Below are positions 63,928-64,000 of a stretch of 64,000 nt of DNA, in pieces. Position numbers and translations under genes: made by a program. Position 1 is the stretch's first letter. Every line of letters starts with the position of its first letter. A model generated the notes under the pieces. It was given only the letters and a program-made list of their open reading frames with translations, had not been told where the DNA came from and ran no database searches. This DNA comes from Mesorhizobium sp. NZP2077 (GTDB lineage Bacteria > Pseudomonadota > Alphaproteobacteria > Rhizobiales > Rhizobiaceae). The DNA is taken from NCBI RefSeq assembly GCF_013170805.1, contig NZ_CP051293.1, forward strand, positions 1,054,001-1,118,000, read 5' to 3'.

Positions 63928-64000
63928 GTTGGCTGTTATCAAAACTTCATGGTTTCGAGATGTCCCTGAAACATTGAGGCTGGACTTTGATGGCTGCGTT

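Overview
The window is GC-rich, densely coded DNA from an alphaproteobacterium, most likely a member of the Rhizobiales close to Mesorhizobium. This is inferred from the many ABC uptake systems, the codon usage, RirA/IclR-type sites and the nested GC-rich intergenic palindromes. It is chromosome-like: one tRNA-Ala(CGC) gene, housekeeping genes (ppa, pdxY, beta-carbonic anhydrase, M3 oligopeptidase), and no insertion sequence, phage or CRISPR array that I can see.

Layout. 1-6.1 kb: a GH15 glucoamylase cut by the window edge, divergent from a ribose-type sugar ABC transporter. 6.2-10.2 kb: a FadB/FadJ-like fusion, a LysR/AmpR-like gene broken by two frameshifts, and the intact class A beta-lactamase it faces. 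10.2-23.3 kb: a divergent amine-catabolism region. The minus arm encodes a spermidine/putrescine-type ABC importer, a GT1 glycosyltransferase, three tandem small cupins (the middle one frameshifted) and an aldehyde dehydrogenase. The plus arm encodes a GntR regulator, a second paralogous GT1 glycosyltransferase, a PuuA-like gamma-glutamyl ligase and a PuuB-like FAD oxidoreductase. 23.3-27.0 kb: an IclR regulator and pcaI, pcaJ and pcaF for the end of the beta-ketoadipate pathway, with a PcaR-like operator. 27.2-32.0 kb: a BMP-type (nucleoside-like) ABC transporter interrupted by a large nested palindrome. 32.1-35.0 kb: an SDR, a 51-residue membrane protein, a luciferase-like monooxygenase and an isochorismatase-family hydrolase.

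35.2-38.6 kb: an iron-uptake block with a RirA-like box, a frameshifted FhuC/FecE-type ATPase, then exbB, exbD and tonB. 38.6-41.8 kb: the most unusual part. An XRE-family regulator is followed, on the same strand, by a 31-codon peptide gene, a SagB/ThcOx-type flavin dehydrogenase and three small unknown genes. I read this as a candidate minimal modified-peptide (RiPP-like) locus; no YcaO or transporter is visible beside it. 42.1-43.1 kb: tRNA-Ala, YggT and DUF167. 43.1-50.6 kb: a divergent sugar-type ABC system with RpiR, an SDR and an M81 (MlrC-like) enzyme. 50.6-64 kb: oligopeptidase, carbonic anhydrase, DUF5071, DUF429, pdxY, a lemA-TPM-TPM-TPM group with a recent tandem duplication, GNAT, ppa, and a TetR/MFS pair with palindromic operators.

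Three genes carry four frameshifts in total. These may be real decay or base-calling errors; reads would decide. Starts were chosen by Shine-Dalgarno match, overlap with the upstream stop and homology-like N-termini. All functions are assigned from motifs recognised by eye; no database search was run.
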